Assembly: GCF_025822245.1 (NCBI RefSeq)
Contig: NZ_JACKTL010000028.1
Location: 1-64,000, forward strand
Origin: Mycolicibacterium hodleri
GTDB taxonomy: Bacteria; Actinomycetota; Actinomycetes; Mycobacteriales; Mycobacteriaceae
DNA: 64,000 bases
Reading direction: 5' to 3'
The position numbers and the translations under genes are program-made. Positions 53,310 through 62,566 of this stretch are shown in pieces (position 1 is the stretch's first letter; each line of letters begins with the position of its first letter). A model generated the notes under the pieces. The model did not search any database, was not told the DNA's origin, and saw only the letters and a list, made by a program, of their open reading frames with translations.

Positions 53310-54392
53310 GTGTCCGATCTCAGCCCTGGTGAGGTGCGACGCTGGGACGCCTCCGCGATCGATCAGGTCTTCCGCGTCGTCAAGAACCGTGACGGCACCT
53401 ACAAAGACTTCGGCGACACCCTCGGCTCTGTGCAACAACAACTCTCAGACTGGGGTGGGGAGGCTGGCGACGCCTTCCACCAGGAAATGAACCACAAACG
53501 CCAAGGCATCGACGCCCAAGGCCGGATCTCCCCGGGCATCGTGGCAGCCGTCGAGCAAGCTGAAGCCGACGCCAACGCGTGCCGGTCGGAGTTGGCCGAC
53601 ATCGATCAGGAGGCCGCCAAACACCGGTGGTACGTCCCGGACAAGGCGTGGATGGTCGACTACGTGGCCAATCCGAACGACCCCGACGGCGTACTACCGA
53701 ACCTCGAGCAACGCCTCGACGCGCTACACGCCAAGGCCACCGCCGCTGATCACGAACTGGCCACCGCGATGCGCGCCGCCGTCGGCGACGTCCAGCTCGA
53801 CTCACACGGCCACGAGGTGCCCCCGACGCCGCTACCAGCCACACCCCCCGGCAGCGGCGACTACCACCCGATGACTGCCCAACAGTTGCAACAAATCGTC
53901 CCAGAACTCACGCCGCAGAAGGCCCAGGACATCGTCGGCCCTCTCAACGATGCGATGCGCGAAGGTGGAATGAACACGCCGCTGCGGCAGGCGGCGTTCA
54001 TCTCCCAGGTTGCGGTCGAGTCAGATCGTTTCAACACTTATGAGGAGTACGCCGACGGAACCCAATACGACGGCAGGACCGATCTAGGCAACACCCAGCC
54101 CGGTGACGGACCGAAGTACAAGGGGCGCGGCGCAATTCAAGTGACCGGCCGCTACAACTACGAGAAGATGAGCAAAGATCTCGGTGTGGACTTCGTCGAC
54201 CACCCCGAACTCGCCGCCGAACCGCAGTACGCGTTCAAGACGGCACTGTGGTACTGGGGTAACCACGACGGCAACGCCGTCGCCGACGGTGGAGACATCA
54301 AGGCGATCACTGAGATGGTCAATGGTGGCGACCACGCCTTGGATGTGCGAACCACCTACTACAACAATGCGTTGAAGGTCTTGGGAGGGTGA
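53310..54392 (+). CDS. WXG100-like protein fused to a GH19-type muralytic domain
   Basis: The 360-residue protein begins at GTG 53310, four bases after the upstream stop. Residues 1-160 are helical and WXG-like, with Trp48-Gly49-Gly50 at the expected turn. A Pro-rich linker spans about 171-180. Residues 186-360 match the glycoside hydrolase 19 chitinase/lysozyme fold: FISQVAVESDRF with a probable catalytic Glu237, DGPKYKGRGAIQVTGRYNY (about 267-284) and the C-terminal AFKTALWYWGNHDGNA. It has no classical signal peptide, so export by an ESX system is likely. Phage endolysins also use GH19 domains. It should cleave peptidoglycan. Confidence 0.83.
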   Translation: MSDLSPGEVRRWDASAIDQVFRVVKNRDGTYKDFGDTLGSVQQQLSDWGGEAGDAFHQEMNHKRQGIDAQGRISPGIVAAVEQAEADANACRSELADIDQEAAKHRWYVPDKAWMVDYVANPNDPDGVLPNLEQRLDALHAKATAADHELATAMRAAVGDVQLDSHGHEVPPTPLPATPPGSGDYHPMTAQQLQQIVPELTPQKAQDIVGPLNDAMREGGMNTPLRQAAFISQVAVESDRFNTYEEYADGTQYDGRTDLGNTQPGDGPKYKGRGAIQVTGRYNYEKMSKDLGVDFVDHPELAAEPQYAFKTALWYWGNHDGNAVADGGDIKAITEMVNGGDHALDVRTTYYNNALKVLGG

Positions 54393-54394
54393 AT

Positions 54395-54922
54395 ATGAAG
54401 AAGTGGACCCCTCTGGGATGCCTCATCGGCGGGATCACCGTGATGGTCGTCGGATGCACGTCGGCACCCACCCCGGCCCCCAGCACCGCGAACGCTTCAA
54501 CTAACGCGAACGCTTCAACACCATCGTCTTCATTGATCGCAGCCCCGACCACGGCCGTGGTCGCGGGCGACACCGCCTGCGCTGAAACGAAATTCACCTC
54601 CGACCAGTTCGTCGGCGACTGGAAAGAGCAAGACGGCACCCAAGTCATGACGTTAGGTCCCGACGGGACACTGACCTCCCAAGGCGGCGGAACACCACAA
54701 TCAGGTACCTGGAGTTACGCGCCGTGGAAGGATTCCCCAGCGAAGAATGAGATGCCTGACAGCGCCGCCACCCTCTGCGTCCTATGGCTGGCGATCACCA
54801 ACGCTGCCCCCGCCTTGAATTTGGTGTACGTGCCGCTCAAACTCACCGACACATCGTTGGAACTGAGCTACGTCGGGCGAGGCAACACCGTCACCTGGGT
54901 TCGGCCCACCAACAGTCAATAG
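54395..54922 (+). CDS. Lipoprotein, probable immunity protein to the GH19 protein
   Basis: The 175-residue protein has a lipoprotein signal with lipobox VVGCTS and Cys21, a Ser/Thr/Pro/Asn-rich spacer (about 22-55) and a compact domain with FVGDWKEQDGTQVMTLGPDG and GTWSYAPWKDSP, like a small lipocalin or beta-barrel. A GTG at 54389 overlaps the previous stop; the ATG at 54395 is better spaced from AGGG. It is the last gene of the cassette. An outer-surface protein next to a muralytic toxin gene is the usual place for immunity, but this is an inference. Confidence 0.72.
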   Translation: MKKWTPLGCLIGGITVMVVGCTSAPTPAPSTANASTNANASTPSSSLIAAPTTAVVAGDTACAETKFTSDQFVGDWKEQDGTQVMTLGPDGTLTSQGGGTPQSGTWSYAPWKDSPAKNEMPDSAATLCVLWLAITNAAPALNLVYVPLKLTDTSLELSYVGRGNTVTWVRPTNSQ

Positions 54923-55349
54923 GCTCCGATACGCCGCCGCCCGTGCTGCTGTGACCCGTACTCCTCGACGTCCACGACTACCACGCCTCCGCCGCCGTTC
55001 CGTCCGTCGTCAGCCCCAAGCACGACGCTGCTAGCTCATGGCGCAAGGGCACTGGGTCTGTTTCGTGGGCGGCGGCCCTACCCCTGCCCAGACCATCGAG
55101 GCCTTTGGATCGCCACAGGCCAACGACCGTGAACAGTTAGTGGCGATCTGGCACTGCAGGCGCCTATTTAATGGACCGTGACAACCAGTCAGCCCGACAG
55201 GTTGTTTGACAATCCTTGGCCACTCGAACGTCATACGGAGTGCGCCTTGTTCGATGCTGATGTCGCAGTAACTGCCCATGTCTGCATGGTTAAGAATATG
55301 TTTTCTTCTATTCGCGCTACGGGAATGCTCAATATTTTATGTTATTAAC
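54923..55349. other. Intergenic region with a possible 47-residue frame
   Basis: About 430 bp between the lipoprotein gene and a minus-strand gene. One plus-strand frame from ATG 55038 to 55181 reads MAQGHWVCFVGGGPTPAQTI and ends WHCRRLFNGP; it has no ribosome site, so I give it low weight. The right half is AT-rich (about 55290-55360), as is the next gene. Confidence 0.35.
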
Positions 55350-55982
55350 TCAATATTTTAATTTATTAATGAGTCGCCTAAACATACCTTTCTGCACATG
55401 AAGAAGCTCTCGGCCCTCCCTGGCCTTCAATAGTCTCATGGAACGGCAATCTTTAACCCACTGATTGCCATGTGAATCGTTGAAAAACACATATACAAGA
55501 TAATCGCGCAGCTCATATTCGAAACCAACTCTTTGAGTGAATTCCTCACCCGCTGAAATGTCGGTCCGCTGTAAAACTCCTTCCTTGTTCACTTTAAAAA
55601 AAATGGTTCGACCTGATTTGAACCCGCGTGGTGGGACCAGTGCCAGTCCACGGTCATACAATGCTTCGTATCGATTATCGAGAACCTCGACGTCTTCGTT
55701 TTGGATAAAGGCACCTGGACTGAAAATTGGTTTGTTTGACAGATTGGCGATCGTAATATCGTATTTGAATCTTCCTTGTTCGATAGTGGGCGGCGGCTTC
55801 GGATGTAACACCGGATTGAGCGTCGGAGATTCGTTCACCCAGGCGACGACCGACAAGGCTTGCTCTCTACGCTTTCGGTAGAGGTCAACACCAAAGACCG
55901 ATGCCGTGACCAACATTGCGCATGTGGTACCGATACCGCTTACCCACTGCCCGACGGTCCCCCACACCGCTGCGTCGAACAT
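55350..55982 (-). CDS. Single-pass membrane protein of unknown function
   Basis: The 210-residue protein has one membrane helix near its start (GIGTTCAMLVTASVFGVDLY), a basic stretch RKRREQ and a soluble beta-rich region with FKYDITIANLSNKPIFSPGA and YELRDYLVYVFFNDSHGNQW. Codon use is AT-richer than the rest of the window, a sign of horizontal origin. No family is recognised. It is divergent from the 56096 gene, about 110 bp apart. Confidence 0.7.
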   Translation of the reverse strand: MFDAAVWGTVGQWVSGIGTTCAMLVTASVFGVDLYRKRREQALSVVAWVNESPTLNPVLHPKPPPTIEQGRFKYDITIANLSNKPIFSPGAFIQNEDVEVLDNRYEALYDRGLALVPPRGFKSGRTIFFKVNKEGVLQRTDISAGEEFTQRVGFEYELRDYLVYVFFNDSHGNQWVKDCRSMRLLKAREGRELLHVQKGMFRRLINKLKY

Positions 55983-56095
55983 CGTCAGATGGTCTCACAC
56001 CCCAGGCAAAACGTCCTCGTCTTGGGTCGCCTCGCCTTGGTTTTAACCCTTTCGGTTTAGACAGCAAGTCCAACGAATCTTGATAAGGTAGCTCC

Positions 56096-57121
56096 GTGTC
56101 GGAGGATGACGCCCCAGTTCAGGTGCACAAGCCGTCCATCGCACCGTGCGTTCCGTACGCAGTTGATCCCGACGGGTTTCCAACGATCCCATTCCCGCCA
56201 GTAGGACAACGCGGCAAGTCATTGGTGTTTAAGTCGCTCATTATCACTGTGGTTCCGATCATCGCATTCTTTGGTCTCGCGGCTTTTTCGTTGAAAACAA
56301 GCCAGAAATACGTTGCACCCACTGAAGACCTTTCACGCATGTCGCCTGATTTTACGATATCGATCCCGAGTCTTCAGAACAACGGAAAAGACGTCCCCGT
56401 CAGTCAGTTGGTTTACTATGAAACTCACACAAGCAGGGGCATAGACATCAACGTCGGCGTTACCTACGATAATAAATTAGTAGCTGGTGCTATATCTGAA
56501 GAACCACCCTCAATCATCGTCACACTTCCCCAGCCAGGAGCAAAAGTCGATGAGTGCGAGAGTACGAACCACTTGAAATCACCGTGCGAAGTTCACTCGC
56601 GTGACATGGAAAACTACCTTGTCATTCCGTTTGCGTCACGAACTCCATTCGAGTCGGGGTACGGCGCACATCTTGTTTTAAGTGGAATAGATGGAGTGGC
56701 ATTCAGGACGACTGCTTCTCGCATGCAGGTGCATTTCCCAAGTTACTTCGCTGACGCTTCAACGTTTGGATTCGATCCGAACGAGCGCTTGGACCCAACG
56801 TTACCTCACGACGTTTTCGTATCATACGCGGTCGATAATGCGGACAAGTATTCATGGACTGATCCGGCACCTATAGTCAATACGTATATCGAGGAAGCGG
56901 TAAATGGGCATGCTAGCCAATGGACCCGTGTCGCGATAGCGAGATGGGACTACAGGAACACACATGTCCCTCTACCACTCACCGGCGTCCGAGACGACGT
57001 GCTGGACAAACAAGCTCATGACACCTTCAAAGCCGGCATCTGGCTGGGCATTGGTGGCAGCGCCTTGATTGCGGCGTTGCAGGCTTTTTTCGCATTTCGT
57101 CTGAGCAAGCGCAGTGAGTAA
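56096..57121 (+). CDS. Two-helix membrane protein of unknown function
   Basis: The 341-residue protein has a cytosolic N-terminus, a helix at about 48-66 (SLIITVVPIIAFFGLAAFSL), a large extracytoplasmic domain (70-310) with two Cys (KVDECEST and SPCEVH, probably a disulfide), and a C-terminal helix (LGIGGSALIAALQAFFAF) before SKRSE. The start is GTG 56096. The domain has beta-strand patterns but no recognised fold. Composition is AT-rich as for its divergent neighbour, so the pair was probably acquired together. Confidence 0.7.
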   Translation: MSEDDAPVQVHKPSIAPCVPYAVDPDGFPTIPFPPVGQRGKSLVFKSLIITVVPIIAFFGLAAFSLKTSQKYVAPTEDLSRMSPDFTISIPSLQNNGKDVPVSQLVYYETHTSRGIDINVGVTYDNKLVAGAISEEPPSIIVTLPQPGAKVDECESTNHLKSPCEVHSRDMENYLVIPFASRTPFESGYGAHLVLSGIDGVAFRTTASRMQVHFPSYFADASTFGFDPNERLDPTLPHDVFVSYAVDNADKYSWTDPAPIVNTYIEEAVNGHASQWTRVAIARWDYRNTHVPLPLTGVRDDVLDKQAHDTFKAGIWLGIGGSALIAALQAFFAFRLSKRSE

Positions 57122-57272
57122 AACCGTAACGGATACCTGCTGGAACCGAAACTCTTGAAACCCTGACCGACCAACGTTTGGCATTGCACTAGATCCGGTT
57201 TGCCAGTCACTGTTGAACAGCTGACCTTGCATTGGGGATCAACTCGGTGGTCCTGTTCATCCGTTCTGACGC

Positions 57273-59672
57273 TTACATGGAGTAGCGTCGCCGAGTTCTT
57301 TCGAGATCGCGGCGGTCGCGGATGAAATCGGGATCGGGGTTATCCGATTCGGTGTCTTTCATGAGTGCGATGGTGTTGTCCAGAACCTCCAGACGAATAA
57401 AGCGGTCTGCGAGTGCTATACCAACGTCCGCGAGCACTCGATAGTTGTAACGATCATGCGGCCACGCCGACACGCAAGTCAATGCAATACGTTCAGCTTC
57501 CAAGAGCATCGCATAGCGGTCCTCTTCCATCAGCCCAACATTGTTTAGTGCCCGGCGCAACGTGAGTGTGGCTCTGTATCGTTCGACGATGCCGTCCTTG
57601 CCGAGCTCTTCTTGCGCAGAGCGGATGGCACGCTCCGCTTCGTCGAGCAGACCGTCGTCGAGAAACATCCTAATCAGTCGTCGCCGGGGGGTCCTTTCGC
57701 CAGGAACTACGTTGATTAATTTGCGCATAAGCTCCAACTGGTGCTGGCGACTGGTTAGCCGCGATATCCCCATCGCGTTGCCAGCTATCCCACGTGCCGT
57801 CTCGAGCTCCAAGTATTCTGTCGGATTGAGCCCCTCGATCAAGCGGTCAAGCAGCAATCGGAGTTCTTCCTGGTCGGCAAATTTATAGGTCGATATCACC
57901 TGCGCAATGACATCGTGACGCGTCGACCATCCGTAGAGCCCCGTGCGCACGTTGATGTCGTACTCAGATACAACGTCAGCCATGCGTTCGAGCAAATTCA
58001 TTAAACCGTTCACGTCAAGTCCGAGCAGACGCATGATTAGTTGTCGGTGAACCTTGCCACCCATCGACTGCACCGCGGCCACGTACCGGTATACATCTTG
58101 GGCGTCGTCGTCAAGGTCTGCGAACTCTTTTAGCAGTATGTCATCGAGCTGCTTGGTTTGAAAGATGTTCTTGAGGCACACGTACATTTCCGCGCTGCAG
58201 CGTTCGCGCAAGCGCCGGACTTTATCTTCGTGCCCCAAATTAAGGAAGGCCGGTTCAACAAGGCTTCGTATTTCCGGCTTGCGGTCGACGAGATTGATCA
58301 TCTCACGAATATCGCTATCAGCCAGCAGTGACAGCCGCTCATAGGTGCCGCGGCTATAGAAATACGGTGACTTGGTGCGCGTTTTCCACTGAGCCGCATT
58401 CACGGTTACGACGACCCGTAAAAATGGGCGGTCAAGCTTACCGAGCACATCGACGAGTCGACTGACGGCTGTCAAGTGTTGCGCGCAGTCGTCAATCAAT
58501 AGGATGCCTTGGCGATTGTTCGCTCGAAGCTTCGTCTCGAATTGGATCCAGCTGTCGAAGTCAAGTGGATAATGATTCAGGTGTTCGAAGACGAGGAACC
58601 CTTCGCCGTGACGGAAGTGGAGAAGTCTTCGCGCCAACGAGGTCTTCCCTACGCCAGCAGCGCCCGCAAGGACAAGAAAAAAGCCTCGTCGACCGTTCTG
58701 TAACTGTCGCAGTCGGGGCTCATTGCCGCGTGTGATGGTTAATCCGTTATGTATATCGGCGTAGGTCGCGGGACTTCCGTTGAACAGACGTAAGGAATCG
58801 CCCGCAAGAGTGACGGCGTGAGCGACTGTGATTGTTGTAGTAGACAGCTGGGGTGGAAGTGAAGTGGGGGACTGCCCTGGAAGATCGCCGGTAGAAGGTG
58901 CTGCAGGCGGCAGGACCGATTGAAGGTGATGTAGCAGTTCGTCAAGGGTGCCGCGAACGACTTCAATGCCCCGCTGCTCGAGCAAACGTGCACGATCTTC
59001 GTCATAGTCATAGACGAGCAAAAAAACGCGGCCTTGCACACCCTGCGTCCGGAGAGCACCCACCTCTTTGGCGAGTTCGCGCAGGTGGTGGTCGCGCAGC
59101 GACTGACCGACAACTAGCGTGTTGCCATTCATCATGTTCATCTGCAAGCTGACGAACAAGGATTGGCGATATTGATGTACCTCGTCGTAGTCGAGTTCGG
59201 TTAGGACCATCCGTGCCCGATCACCGAACCCGATGTCTTGACTGGTACAGCCGTGAATCTTGTATAGGACGGCCGCTGTTTTGCCGGTGGCATTCGAGAA
59301 ATCGAAGTTTGAGCGCACGACTTCGAGGTCGACGCCGGCGTTTTGGTAGGAGATTTCGACGAGACGGTCAAAATTGGTGGTGTAGATCCCCTTCCAGCGG
59401 TAGGTCGGGAGGGCAAGGATGCCGCCCGCAGGCAGAAGGTCCTTCAACCTTCGTTTGACGGCAATCGCAAGTTCTCTTCGGCCGAGTCGGCCTTCGAAGA
59501 TGCCCGCGATCTCCGAGAGGTCGTCGCCGTCTGGCGTTGGGGACATCCTCTCAGCGAGGTGCCGAGCCAGACGCGCCCCTGTCGGGGCGCCGGACGGAAT
59601 TGAGGCGCCTGCGCCAAGGAGCAAAACCGTCTGCTCAGGATTGGTCGCAGCAGCGAGTTCAGTTAGTTCCAT
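57273..59672 (-). CDS. SIR2-STAND NTPase (Avs-type antiphage protein)
   Basis: The 799-residue protein has an N-terminal SIR2 domain (about 1-250): LLLGAGASIPSGAPTG (GAG at 20-22), TTNFDRLVE at 98-106, KIHG at 138-141 and VVGQSL near 188. Family-typical Asn100 and His140 are kept, so NAD+ hydrolysis is likely. A P-loop NTPase follows (Walker A GAAGVGKTS at 337-345, Walker B ILLIDDC at 390-396). The C-terminal half is alpha-helical, probably TPR-like, and would sense the trigger. SIR2-STAND proteins such as Avs5 detect phage proteins and deplete NAD+. Which phage protein is sensed cannot be told. Confidence 0.82.
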   Translation of the reverse strand: MELTELAAATNPEQTVLLLGAGASIPSGAPTGARLARHLAERMSPTPDGDDLSEIAGIFEGRLGRRELAIAVKRRLKDLLPAGGILALPTYRWKGIYTTNFDRLVEISYQNAGVDLEVVRSNFDFSNATGKTAAVLYKIHGCTSQDIGFGDRARMVLTELDYDEVHQYRQSLFVSLQMNMMNGNTLVVGQSLRDHHLRELAKEVGALRTQGVQGRVFLLVYDYDEDRARLLEQRGIEVVRGTLDELLHHLQSVLPPAAPSTGDLPGQSPTSLPPQLSTTTITVAHAVTLAGDSLRLFNGSPATYADIHNGLTITRGNEPRLRQLQNGRRGFFLVLAGAAGVGKTSLARRLLHFRHGEGFLVFEHLNHYPLDFDSWIQFETKLRANNRQGILLIDDCAQHLTAVSRLVDVLGKLDRPFLRVVVTVNAAQWKTRTKSPYFYSRGTYERLSLLADSDIREMINLVDRKPEIRSLVEPAFLNLGHEDKVRRLRERCSAEMYVCLKNIFQTKQLDDILLKEFADLDDDAQDVYRYVAAVQSMGGKVHRQLIMRLLGLDVNGLMNLLERMADVVSEYDINVRTGLYGWSTRHDVIAQVISTYKFADQEELRLLLDRLIEGLNPTEYLELETARGIAGNAMGISRLTSRQHQLELMRKLINVVPGERTPRRRLIRMFLDDGLLDEAERAIRSAQEELGKDGIVERYRATLTLRRALNNVGLMEEDRYAMLLEAERIALTCVSAWPHDRYNYRVLADVGIALADRFIRLEVLDNTIALMKDTESDNPDPDFIRDRRDLERTRRRYSM

Positions 59673-60344
59673 TAGTCGTAAACCTACTGGCGTTGACCAA
59701 CACGCGTAGTTGGATTGAAGCGCCGCGTTCGCGGTGATTGCGCCGGATCTCTGAGCTCTCCCGTACGGCGGAACATCGCCGATACTGTCTTCCAGTAATA
59801 GCTCCGCTCGTCGAATCGGCTACGGCAGCGAGCGGTCCCATCCTCGGTCACGACGCACGACGGCGTCACCGTCGAGACCTGGACGCGAAGCGACTCCTAG
59901 CGGTTATACGATGCCTCGAAGTAGCTCAGTTGTGTCGGTTGCGGGTCCTTACCGTCACCGCGACGACCACCTACATGAACGCTGCCCAATGGGCCACCAG
60001 CGCTGCCAACAAGTTCCGCGCCGTCGCCCCGCATCACGGAGAACCCCGCCTGAAAGGAACTCGCCGAAGGCCTCACCCACCTCGCCGAAGCAATCCGAGC
60101 TTTCGACGCATACCGAGGCGCGGCGTCAACCACCTCCGACGAACATGTCGGCTACCTCAGCCGACACGAGATGAGCAGCGATGTGCCGAAGACTGAGAGA
60201 AGGACTCCCAGTAACTGGACGCCGCTTCATACACCGCAAAACAGCTTGTGTCAGCCTGCGTTGTCCATCATGGATGTCTTCAACACAGGCGCCCCGCGCG
60301 GTTCTCGCCGATGGGGCCGCGCTCATTCACCTCCGCCGAGGCGC
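59673..60344. other. Intergenic region with a possible decayed gene
   Basis: About 670 bp without an intact gene. A remnant may be present at 59975-60230: MNAAQWATSAANKFRAVAPH in one frame, then ELAEGLTHLAEAIRAFDAYR followed by GAASTTSDEHVGYLSRHEMS in the next frame, with a shift near 60040-60055. No ribosome site is convincing. From 59673 to 59970 I see nothing. Confidence 0.35.
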
Positions 60345-61733
60345 TCAAACCGAGGCGTCGGCCGTTCCCTGGCTGAGACGGTATTCCTCTGCCTCGGCCG
60401 AGGCCGTGTATTCGACGACTTCTCCGACGCTAGCCTTCAGGAAACCCAGCACCTCGTTGGGAGTTGCGTAGAAGAACTCGCGCCGCTGGTTGATTTTGTT
60501 GACGCGCTTGGTTGCAAAGGCGTGGTGCAGTTGGTTTTCCACGCCGACGGCGTCGGTGGAGAAGAACAGGGCGTGGACGTCGAATCGGAACGGCACTGAT
60601 GCATCACCGAGTTCACGCACTCGGTCCATCGGTTCTAGCCGCCGGGTCATGCCGATCTTGACCATGTTCTCGCCGAACGCTCCGACGTTGGAGATCACAT
60701 AAACGTACCCGGCACGGATGTTGGCGGCGCGGTAGTCGACGTCGTCGATGGCGCGCTGAACATCTGCCAACTGTTCCCGAATCCGTTGCGCGCCAGCATG
60801 GTCGCCGTTGGCCTCTAGCGAGGTCAACACGTTCGAGTAGTGGGCGTGCTCTTTCGCTAAGCGCTGGCGCTCGGCCGCTAGTTCCTTTTCCGCCTTGCGT
60901 TGTTCGGCGAGTTCGGCGCGTTTCTCGCGCTCAGATTCCTTTTCGGCCTGCACGCGCATGTGGAAGTCGGCTGCCAGCTCAAGCTCTCGGAGGCGCAAGC
61001 CGTGGTAGTACTCCGTGACCCGTAGGTCGATCATCTTGCCTTGCTGTTCGATCGAGTCCATCGCTTTCCGCAGGCGGGCCTGCGCCGTTGGAAGGTTGCC
61101 GGCCTTCACTGTCTTCACGCAGTTCTCGGCTTCAGCGTTGTAGGCGCGCAACATGATTCGGGACATGTCCGAAACGAATTTTCGTCCCTTGGCGGCCGAG
61201 TTGTTGAAGGTGAAGTTGGTCGTCGCCGAGATTGCCGCCTTATCGCGTACGCACTGCTTGATCCTCGCTTGCACCGAGTCCAACGCGTCCTTAAGCGCGA
61301 CTGAGGACTCCGCTGGGTGGTGGTATTGGTAGAGGCCGACGTCTTGCATCTCGACACGTGACGCCACTTCCACGAGGTCTCGGCTGGCCTCTTGTACGCG
61401 CTGCTCGAGACCCGCCTTCTCGGCGGTGAGCTTGGTGACTACAGCCTTGCCGCGTTCAATTTCTGCATGGATCTGGATGAAGTCAAGGCCGCCCAATCGG
61501 CTCAGTTGGTCTCGCAGATCGGTGTTCTCACGCAGTAAGTCCTCGGCGCGTCTCTTCGCACCGAAGACTGACACATGCTGCTCCTGTGCTTCCGCTCTCA
61601 CCGAGTGAGCGTTCGCGTTATGTGGTTGTGGCACAACTGCGGGCGCGGTGTGGCCAGTCCACTGCACCCCGTCCCAGTAGCGCATGCTTCCCGAAGTCTG
61701 GGGATCGGGGTACCAACCGGCTGGGGTGGTCAA
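60345..61733 (-). CDS. DUF2510/coiled-coil/GIY-YIG (T5orf172-like) protein
   Basis: The roughly 462-residue protein starts with a DUF2510 motif ([21 protein letters not shown], then VQWTG), followed by long coiled-coil regions, a DUF4041-like middle ([20 protein letters not shown]) and a C-terminal GIY-YIG-type domain ([20 protein letters not shown] followed by [14 protein letters not shown]). The same DUF4041 plus T5orf172/MUG113 order is known in phages and mobile elements. GIY-YIG domains are endonuclease folds; the conserved Arg and Glu ([13 protein letters not shown]) are at their usual places. The start is uncertain: TTG 61733 has GAAGG upstream, ATG 61784 and 61865 are alternatives. 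Role unknown, possibly in defence or phage interference. Confidence 0.75.
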   Translation of the reverse strand: MTTPAGWYPDPQTSGSMRYWDGVQWTGHTAPAVVPQPHNANAHSVRAEAQEQHVSVFGAKRRAEDLLRENTDLRDQLSRLGGLDFIQIHAEIERGKAVVTKLTAEKAGLEQRVQEASRDLVEVASRVEMQDVGLYQYHHPAESSVALKDALDSVQARIKQCVRDKAAISATTNFTFNNSAAKGRKFVSDMSRIMLRAYNAEAENCVKTVKAGNLPTAQARLRKAMDSIEQQGKMIDLRVTEYYHGLRLRELELAADFHMRVQAEKESEREKRAELAEQRKAEKELAAERQRLAKEHAHYSNVLTSLEANGDHAGAQRIREQLADVQRAIDDVDYRAANIRAGYVYVISNVGAFGENMVKIGMTRRLEPMDRVRELGDASVPFRFDVHALFFSTDAVGVENQLHHAFATKRVNKINQRREFFYATPNEVLGFLKASVGEVVEYTASAEAEEYRLSQGTADASV

Positions 61734-61808
61734 GATCGGCCACCCTTCGAGCGTGCGACACGATCTCTTGCGACACGGACGCATGTTGTCACTCTGAGCT
61801 TCCCCCTC

Positions 61809-62279
61809 ATGGGCGGGATAGTACTCAGACCGTCGACAGACGGGAGGGCTTCGGCCGGCCTCCAACGATCAAGGTGCTGTCCAATCGGGACACGCGGACC
61901 GCCACCGCAGGACGCAAACAACCAGCCGCCACAACCGCCGAGACCGGACCGCGACGCACTCGACCGCGACCTAGCCTCACCATCAGCACCTACTACTACG
62001 GCGACTGGAGCGCCATGCGTCGGATGCGGCCAGGCCTACGCACTAGAGCAGATGTACGGCGACATCGGCGAGCACGTCTGCGAACGGTGTGAGGTGTCCG
62101 AAGTCGACGCCGATCCCGCTGACCTGTTCACAGCATGGGCCGACAAGATCGCCAACCTCACCGACGGGGTCGACATCACCCACACCCAGCAGGGCATCGT
62201 GCTTAGCATCGCCGACGCCAACGAACTGATTGAGGTGCTGCGCATCGCTGCCGAGGTGATCGACCACACACCGCGATGA
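61809..62279 (+). CDS. Hypothetical protein with zinc-ribbon-like Cys pairs
   Basis: The C-terminal 100 residues are well formed: [18 protein letters not shown] and [15 protein letters not shown] give two CxxC pairs, then a helical part [17 protein letters not shown] and [20 protein letters not shown]. The N-terminal 50 residues are Pro/Arg-rich and may not be translated, because no start codon has a good ribosome site. An ATG at 61809 is the first one consistent with the frame. No family is recognised. Confidence 0.5.
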   Translation: MGGIVLRPSTDGRASAGLQRSRCCPIGTRGPPPQDANNQPPQPPRPDRDALDRDLASPSAPTTTATGAPCVGCGQAYALEQMYGDIGEHVCERCEVSEVDADPADLFTAWADKIANLTDGVDITHTQQGIVLSIADANELIEVLRIAAEVIDHTPR

Positions 62280-62341
62280 CAAGGCTCAGCACTTCGCACT
62301 GACGCAATACGTATGACCGGGCGGCCCATCCGGTTCATGTG

Positions 62342-62503
62342 TCAATCGAGTTTGGTCTTCCCATCCGGTGCGTAGGACTCGATGTAGGTGCCACCACATT
62401 TCCTGCAGCGGAACCGTTTCTTGACCTCAAACACGCCGCTGAGGTCAGCCAATGGCTCCGTTTCGATCGGCGGGCCGTCGGGTGCATGCTCGCAGTTCAC
62501 CAT
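62342..62503 (-). CDS. Small zinc-ribbon protein (53 residues)
   Basis: Read on the minus strand from ATG 62503, MVNCEHAPDGPPIETEPL continues to FEVKKRFRCRKCGGTYIESY and APDGKTKLD. Cys4, His6 and the CRKCG pair make a likely zinc-binding site. The frame has no internal stop and the sequence looks coding. It is likely a small DNA- or RNA-binding accessory of the element. No ribosome site is obvious because the upstream AAC TAATGG stretch is poor. Confidence 0.6.
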   Translation of the reverse strand: MVNCEHAPDGPPIETEPLADLSGVFEVKKRFRCRKCGGTYIESYAPDGKTKLD

Positions 62504-62566
62504 TAGCGCCCCCAAGTGATGTCGTCAACCTGACTCTATCCTGGTGGTCCGTTGCGTCCGTAGCCT

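Noticed and set aside
55031..55279. Minus-strand 82-residue frame
   Set aside because: It has no ribosome site and no pattern; the opposite strand frame is equally likely and both are weak.
60171..60599. Plus-strand frame over the 3' end of the GIY-YIG gene
   Set aside because: It is opposite the coding end of the GIY-YIG protein and only its first part may belong to a decayed gene.
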